Shown: piece by piece, positions 23,630 to 27,106 of the stretch
Layout: the number at the start of each line of letters is the position of its first letter
Position numbering within the stretch: the stretch's first letter is position 1
Virus record (IMG/VR): IMGVR_UViG_3300030098_004780
Location: 1-27,106 of that record
Strand: one strand, 5' to 3'
DNA: 27,106 bases
Source: a virus
Notes under the pieces: model-generated
Databases searched by the model: none
What the model saw: the letters and a program-made list of their open reading frames with translations, nothing else
Told to the model about the DNA's origin: nothing
Made by a program: the position numbers and the translations under genes

Positions 23630-24813
23630 AAAAAGAGTTTTTAGATTTAGGCAGACAACCTATAGCAAATAAGTTTTTAAAGGAAGAAGAAATTAATGAT
23701 GAGTTCTTCTTTGATTTAAAAGTAGTTTTTGATGAGGAAACTAAGTTGGTTTCTATGAAAGAGTTTGTGCGACCAGAAATGATGTTTAATAAAGATTATA
23801 AATACAATACTTCATTATCAACACCTATGGTAAATCATTTCAAAAGCACCGCTGAAATGTTAGATTCTGAATTTAGTCCGAAAAAAGTTTTAGAGATAGG
23901 TTCAAATGATGGTTCTTTTATATCAAAGTTTGAACCAGAAAACTCTTTTTGTGTAGAGCCATGTGATAATTTTGCTAAAATAACTGGTAATAAGGGATAT
24001 AAAACTTGGACACAATTTTGGACAAAAAGATTATCTAATGATATTAAAAGTTCTGTTGGGAGTATGGATTTGATTTATGCTGCTAATTGTATTTGTCACA
24101 TACAAGATTTAGATGATTGTTTTTCGGCAGTTGAAAACTTACTTAGTGATAATGGTGTGTTTGTTTTTGAAGATCCATCACTATTGACAATGTTAGAGAG
24201 AGGTTCGTATGACCAAATATATGATGAACATGCACATGTATTTTCAGTCACAGCACTTGACAGTATTTTAAGAAAGAATGGTTTGATTATTTTTGATGTT
24301 GACAACTTATCAGTTCATGGTGGTTCTAATAGGATATACGTTAAGAAGCCAAATATTCCATCTAATAACACAGTCAAAGAAAGTGTAAGAGATAATATTC
24401 TCAATGAGAAACTATTTGGAATCAATGAGTTTGAAACTTATGTGGAATTTGCAAAAAGAGTTGAACAATCAAAAAAAGAGTTAATTGAATTACTAAGAGA
24501 TTTTAAATTAAACGGAAAGAGGGTTGTGAGTGTTGGAGCTACATCTAAGTCCACAACGGTGTTTAACTACTGTGGAATCGATAGTTCTCTAATAGACTGT
24601 ATTACTGATACTACGCCAGATAAACAGAATTTATTAGCACCTGGTAGCCACATACCTGTGGTCGATAGGGAGTCTGTAGATTTAAATGAATACGACTATG
24701 TTTTTTTGGGAGCTTGGAACTTTAAAGATTTCATAGCTAATAGTGAGAGAAAATTCGTAGAGAATGGTGGACAGTTTATAACTCATGTGCCACGAGTAAT
24801 GTCATTTTCATAG
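23626..24813 (+). CDS. Sugar C-methyltransferase-like protein (TylC3/TcaB9 type) lacking zinc cysteines
   Basis: 395 residues. FLDLGRQPIANKFL at the N-terminus, VLEIGSNDGSF (E90, G92, G96, SAM binding), YDQIYDEHAHVFS (Y199, E201, H202, the conserved acid-base region) and SVHGGSNRIYV belong to NDP-hexose 3-C-methyltransferases. The C-terminal VGATSKSTTVFNYCG is the Rossmann-like nucleotide-binding end. Family members usually have an N-terminal zinc domain with two CxxC pairs (one before the FLDLG motif, one about 30 residues after); here the protein starts after the first pair, and the second pair is replaced (LKVVFDEETKLV). Likely adds a methyl group to a keto-deoxysugar, but the loss may mean divergent structure. 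Confidence 0.85.
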   Translation: MKKEFLDLGRQPIANKFLKEEEINDEFFFDLKVVFDEETKLVSMKEFVRPEMMFNKDYKYNTSLSTPMVNHFKSTAEMLDSEFSPKKVLEIGSNDGSFISKFEPENSFCVEPCDNFAKITGNKGYKTWTQFWTKRLSNDIKSSVGSMDLIYAANCICHIQDLDDCFSAVENLLSDNGVFVFEDPSLLTMLERGSYDQIYDEHAHVFSVTALDSILRKNGLIIFDVDNLSVHGGSNRIYVKKPNIPSNNTVKESVRDNILNEKLFGINEFETYVEFAKRVEQSKKELIELLRDFKLNGKRVVSVGATSKSTTVFNYCGIDSSLIDCITDTTPDKQNLLAPGSHIPVVDRESVDLNEYDYVFLGAWNFKDFIANSERKFVENGGQFITHVPRVMSFS

Positions 24814-24822
24814 GAGAATTTT

Positions 24823-25206
24823 ATGTATTATAATGAAGACGATAGAGCTCAAAGGTTATTAGATGTATTTGAAGTCATAGATGGGCAGATAAATGTTTCC
24901 TATGTTAATAGCACAGAACACATTGTGGCTTGGCACAAACACGATATACAATCTGATTATTGGACTTGTATAAAAGGTTCTTTCAAAGTAGGAATGGCTA
25001 CAGAAGAAGATGGTTGTGAATTTGTTTATCTATCTGATAAGAATCCGAGAGTCATTGAAATGAAACCAGGAGTATATCATGGATATAGAGCATTAGAACC
25101 AAACTCTATTTTATTGTATTATCTAACAGAAAAATATAATCCAAAGGATGAGTTCAGAGTACCAGTCGGACACTTTGGAGAAGAGTGGACAACGGAGAAT
25201 AAATGA
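24823..25206 (+). CDS. RmlC-like cupin, putative sugar 3,5-epimerase
   Basis: 127 residues, single small cupin. VAWHKHDIQSDYWTCIKGSFKVG contains the HxH (H38, H40) and Lys/Gly strand of dTDP-4-dehydrorhamnose 3,5-epimerase (RmlC); GVYHGYRAL (H86) and LLYYLTEKYNPKDEFRV, with the family YNP.DE ending, follow. Canonical RmlC is about 180 residues, so this version is short. Likely epimerises a dTDP-4-keto-6-deoxysugar. GGAG sits about eight bases before the ATG. The end overlaps the next gene by ATGA. Confidence 0.8.
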   Translation: MYYNEDDRAQRLLDVFEVIDGQINVSYVNSTEHIVAWHKHDIQSDYWTCIKGSFKVGMATEEDGCEFVYLSDKNPRVIEMKPGVYHGYRALEPNSILLYYLTEKYNPKDEFRVPVGHFGEEWTTENK

Positions 25207-25622
25207 TAACGATAGACGATGTAAAAGAATTTACGTTAAAAACATTTATTGAGCCAGATGGTAAATTAACACCAATTGAGTTAGATAGAGATATACCATT
25301 TAGAGTCAAAAGAATGTTTTATGTATATGGTGTTCAAAATCAAAATGATAGAGGAAAACATAGTCATCTAAAAACTAAACAAATTCTAATTGCTTTGAGT
25401 GGTAAAGTAACTGTTTTATGTGATGATGGTAAAAATATAAAAAATTATGTGTTAGATAGGCCTGAAAAGGCATTATATATTCCTGAACTAATTTGGGATG
25501 AACAAATTTATGAAAACGAAAATTCTGTCTTATTAGTTTTAGCAAACACACATTATAACGTAAAAGATTACATAGAAAATTATAGTGATTTCAAAAAAAT
25601 AAAAAATAACTTATCGTCATAA
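25203..25622 (+). CDS. fdtA: FdtA/QdtA-like dTDP-4-keto-6-deoxyglucose ketoisomerase
   Basis: 139 residues, the usual length. DIPFRVKRMFYVYGV, the catalytic motif RGKHSH (H53, H55) with LKTKQ, then the cupin strands with LIALSGKVTVLCDDG, an aromatic W498-type loop (IWDEQIYE) and a DYIENYSDF end match FdtA/QdtA/Tyl1a-type 3,4-ketoisomerases. Reaction: moves the keto group from C4 to C3 of dTDP-4-keto-6-deoxyglucose, preceding a DegT/AHBA-type aminotransferase. Canonical RmlA and RmlB are not in the window, so the precursor may come from elsewhere in the genome or the host. It is the last gene before a promoter. Confidence 0.88.
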   Translation: MITIDDVKEFTLKTFIEPDGKLTPIELDRDIPFRVKRMFYVYGVQNQNDRGKHSHLKTKQILIALSGKVTVLCDDGKNIKNYVLDRPEKALYIPELIWDEQIYENENSVLLVLANTHYNVKDYIENYSDFKKIKNNLSS

Positions 25623-25625
25623 TTC

Positions 25626-25654
25626 TTGACTTAATGATTATTTATTTGTATATT
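25626..25654 (+). promoter_or_regulatory. Sigma70-like promoter before the oxygenase gene
   Basis: TTGACT at 25626-25631, a 17-base spacer and TATATT at 25649-25654 in the 48-base gap after the ketoisomerase gene. It has the same hexamers as the promoter at 913 and shares a TTGACT -35 with the one at 3502. It is the only intergenic promoter I can support inside the 18 kb cassette. Confidence 0.6.
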
Positions 25655-25670
25655 ATGTTGAATATTTAAA

Positions 25671-26315
25671 ATGAAAGTAACTAAAATAGAAAAACCATAT
25701 CCAGCGATGACAATAGAAAATTTTCATCCTTCAGAGGCAATGGTAAGAGCAGCTGCTGAGAGTTTTGATGAGGTTGAAGATTGGGTTAAGTATGGTGGAG
25801 ATGATGCTGGACAGATTCAGTATTGTTCTAAGTTAGGTCGTGAGAATGTTCCAACTCCAGCTTTACTTTTGTTAGATTATATAGCAACACATTGTAATCC
25901 CGATATGATGATGGGATTCAATACTAAATGTTTTCCTGACATGTCTCATTATGGTGGTGGTATGATGGTTACACCTAACAAAAATGGAGAGGGTGGTTAC
26001 TTAGGAATGCATGTTGATGCCAGTCATCACGGAATACACAAAGATTGGAAAAGAGAATTTAGTGCAATACTTTGTTTGTCAGAGGAATATGATTCTTCTT
26101 TTGACTTGAGAGTTCATAACGGAGAGGAGCATGGAACTATACCATATAAATTTAATCAATTAAATATATTTAAATGTTCAGAAAATTCTTGGCATGGATT
26201 ACCTGAAATTACTAAAGGTATGGATAGGAAAACATTAGGTGTTATGTTTTGGTCTAAAGATGTAGAGGGTGAACAAATTAAAGCCAAGTTTAATAATAAT
26301 TTGGAGTTTGATTGA
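25671..26315 (+). CDS. 2-oxoglutarate/Fe(II)-dependent dioxygenase (prolyl-hydroxylase-like)
   Basis: 214 residues. The double-stranded beta-helix metal site is visible: LGMHVDAS (H114, D116), SWHGLPEI (H175), and the 2-oxoglutarate-binding Arg in DRKTLGV (R186). EFSAILCLSEEY and FNQLNIFKCSEN are the core strands. Family members hydroxylate proteins, nucleic-acid bases or small molecules; similar proteins are common in marine T4-like phages (recollection). It has its own promoter but no clear ribosome site before the ATG (AATATTTAAAATG). The end overlaps the next gene, which begins at TTG. Substrate unknown; hydroxylation of a sugar, amino acid or virion protein are all possible. Confidence 0.85.
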   Translation: MKVTKIEKPYPAMTIENFHPSEAMVRAAAESFDEVEDWVKYGGDDAGQIQYCSKLGRENVPTPALLLLDYIATHCNPDMMMGFNTKCFPDMSHYGGGMMVTPNKNGEGGYLGMHVDASHHGIHKDWKREFSAILCLSEEYDSSFDLRVHNGEEHGTIPYKFNQLNIFKCSENSWHGLPEITKGMDRKTLGVMFWSKDVEGEQIKAKFNNNLEFD

Positions 26316-27043
26316 GAATATTAATTACTGGAGGAGAGGGTGATTTTTGTAAACATCTGGTTAAACAAGGTAAAGAACACTCGTTTCTTACACCAACTAA
26401 AGATGATGCTGATATAAGAGACTATTGGAAACTAGATAGATACTTTTACACACACCAATCGGAATTTGATATTGTAATACACGCAGCTGCTATAACTAGA
26501 CCTATGGTTATACACGAGGATAATCCATCGTTAAGTATACAGACAAATATAGTTGGAACTGCCAATACCGTTCTAATGTGTGAAAGATATAATAAGAAAA
26601 TAATTTATATATCTACTGATTATGTCTATGAAGGTAAGGATGGAAACTACAAAGAAACTGATGCTATGAAACCATTTACAAAATATGGATGGTCTAAATT
26701 AGGTGGTGAGTGTGCAGTTCAAATGTATGACAAACATTTGATACTAAGAATGGCTATGAACAAAAAACCATTTCCACATCCGAAAGCTATTAAAGATATG
26801 AAAAAGAGTTTGATGTGGATAAAGGATGCTGCTAAGATTACTTTGAGATTGTTAGATAAAAAAGGTATAATTAATGTAGGTGGTGAATCACAATCTGTTT
26901 ACGACTTCGTAAAAAATGAAAATAGTAGTATAGAGCCTATTTATTTAAAAGACATATCCGATGTTAATATGGCAACAGATTGTTCTATGGATACAACAAA
27001 AATGAAAAAAGTTATAAATGATTCAACTGTTTCACATAAATAA
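26312..27043 (+). CDS. RmlD-like NAD(P)-dependent sugar reductase/SDR (TTG start)
   Basis: 243 residues, short for RmlD (about 290). The start is a TTG with GGAG (26303-26306) five bases upstream, overlapping the previous stop. RILITGGEGDFC is the nucleotide-binding loop but the third Gly is replaced by Cys13. DIVIHAAAITRP, YISTDYVYEG (S101-T102-D103) and FTKYGWSKLGGE (Y125, K129) are typical of dTDP-4-dehydrorhamnose reductases and related SDRs. The C-terminal substrate region is reduced. Likely finishes a 6-deoxysugar together with the cupin and ketoisomerase just upstream. A further ORF begins inside its last 26 bases. Confidence 0.85.
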   Translation: MRILITGGEGDFCKHLVKQGKEHSFLTPTKDDADIRDYWKLDRYFYTHQSEFDIVIHAAAITRPMVIHEDNPSLSIQTNIVGTANTVLMCERYNKKIIYISTDYVYEGKDGNYKETDAMKPFTKYGWSKLGGECAVQMYDKHLILRMAMNKKPFPHPKAIKDMKKSLMWIKDAAKITLRLLDKKGIINVGGESQSVYDFVKNENSSIEPIYLKDISDVNMATDCSMDTTKMKKVINDSTVSHK

Positions 27044-27106
27044 TCATACAATAGATACTTCACAGTTTAGTAATTTACTACACGATGAAATAGTAATCGA
27101 ATACGA
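27018..27106 (+). CDS. Partial ORF running off the right edge, possible sugar aminotransferase
   Basis: An ATG at 27018, in a different frame from the RmlD-like gene and overlapping its end by 26 bases, opens a frame with no stop to the window end (29 codons). The peptide begins MIQLFHINNHTIDTS and continues with LLHDEIVIEY, reminiscent of the start of DegT/DnrJ-type aminotransferases, which would fit after an FdtA-like ketoisomerase. The match is too short to be sure, and no strong ribosome site precedes it, so treat the identity as a guess. Confidence 0.4.
   Translation, partial: MIQLFHINNHTIDTSQFSNLLHDEIVIEY

Noticed and set aside
1-27106. tRNA genes, CRISPR arrays, insertion sequences
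   Set aside because: Gaps between genes are at most about 70 bases and show no cloverleaf, spaced repeats, transposase or terminal inverted repeats by eye; a dedicated tRNA scan was not possible.

Overview
The window reads as part of a large, AT-rich, lytic T4-like (tailed, myovirus-type) phage genome, probably marine, judged by gene content remembered from marine T4-like phages. The strongest evidence is a contiguous T4-type replisome block: family B DNA polymerase (gp43-like), sliding clamp (gp45-like), clamp-loader ATPase (gp44-like) and a small protein recognisable as the other clamp-loader subunit (gp62-like). All genes lie on the + strand. They are packed with 1-4 base stop/start overlaps (ATGA, TTGA, GTGA, TAATG), there is almost no intergenic DNA, and no tRNA, IS element or CRISPR array was seen.

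Layout. (1) 1-905: the C-terminal end of a TonB-dependent outer-membrane receptor, a strong rho-independent terminator, then a small lipoprotein. These are cell-envelope genes rather than usual T4-like core genes. Their style suggests a Gram-negative host of the Bacteroidota/Marinimicrobia type (inference). (2) 906-5835: a sigma70-like promoter and the replisome genes, with a zinc-ribbon protein inserted between the two clamp-loader subunits. (3) 5832-8906: accessory nucleic-acid genes: a small membrane protein, an Nmad1/DUF1599-like (MazG-like) protein, a ClpP-type protease, a RecB/Cas4-like nuclease with Fe-S cysteines, a SLOG/DUF2493 protein, a ribbon-helix-helix protein and a small conserved phage protein. 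(4) 8899-27106: an 18 kb glycan cassette. It has about nine glycosyltransferase-like proteins (GT4 x2, GT2, GT9-like, DUF616, DUF5672 and three other probable GTs). It also has nucleotide-sugar enzymes: a HAD-nucleotidyltransferase fusion, a TagD/RfaE-type cytidylyltransferase, a UDP-glucose-epimerase-like SDR, an RmlC-like cupin, an FdtA/QdtA-like ketoisomerase and an RmlD-like reductase. Decorating enzymes complete it: a carbamoyltransferase, a FkbM methyltransferase, a sugar C-methyltransferase, another SAM methyltransferase, a GDPD-like protein and a 2OG-Fe(II) oxygenase. A further ORF runs off the right edge.

How it works together (inference). The cassette looks able to make and attach an unusual deoxysugar-containing, methylated and carbamoylated glycan. 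It contains no membrane flippase, polymerase, lipid-carrier transferase or exporter. The acceptor may therefore be cytoplasmic, such as a virion protein or modified DNA, or the glycan may rely on host export genes. Three intergenic promoters share the TTGACT / TATATT-type pattern (upstream of the polymerase, the clamp and the oxygenase genes), suggesting a common transcription class. The TonB-receptor/lipoprotein pair next to a T4 replisome and the scale of the glycan cassette are the most unusual features.
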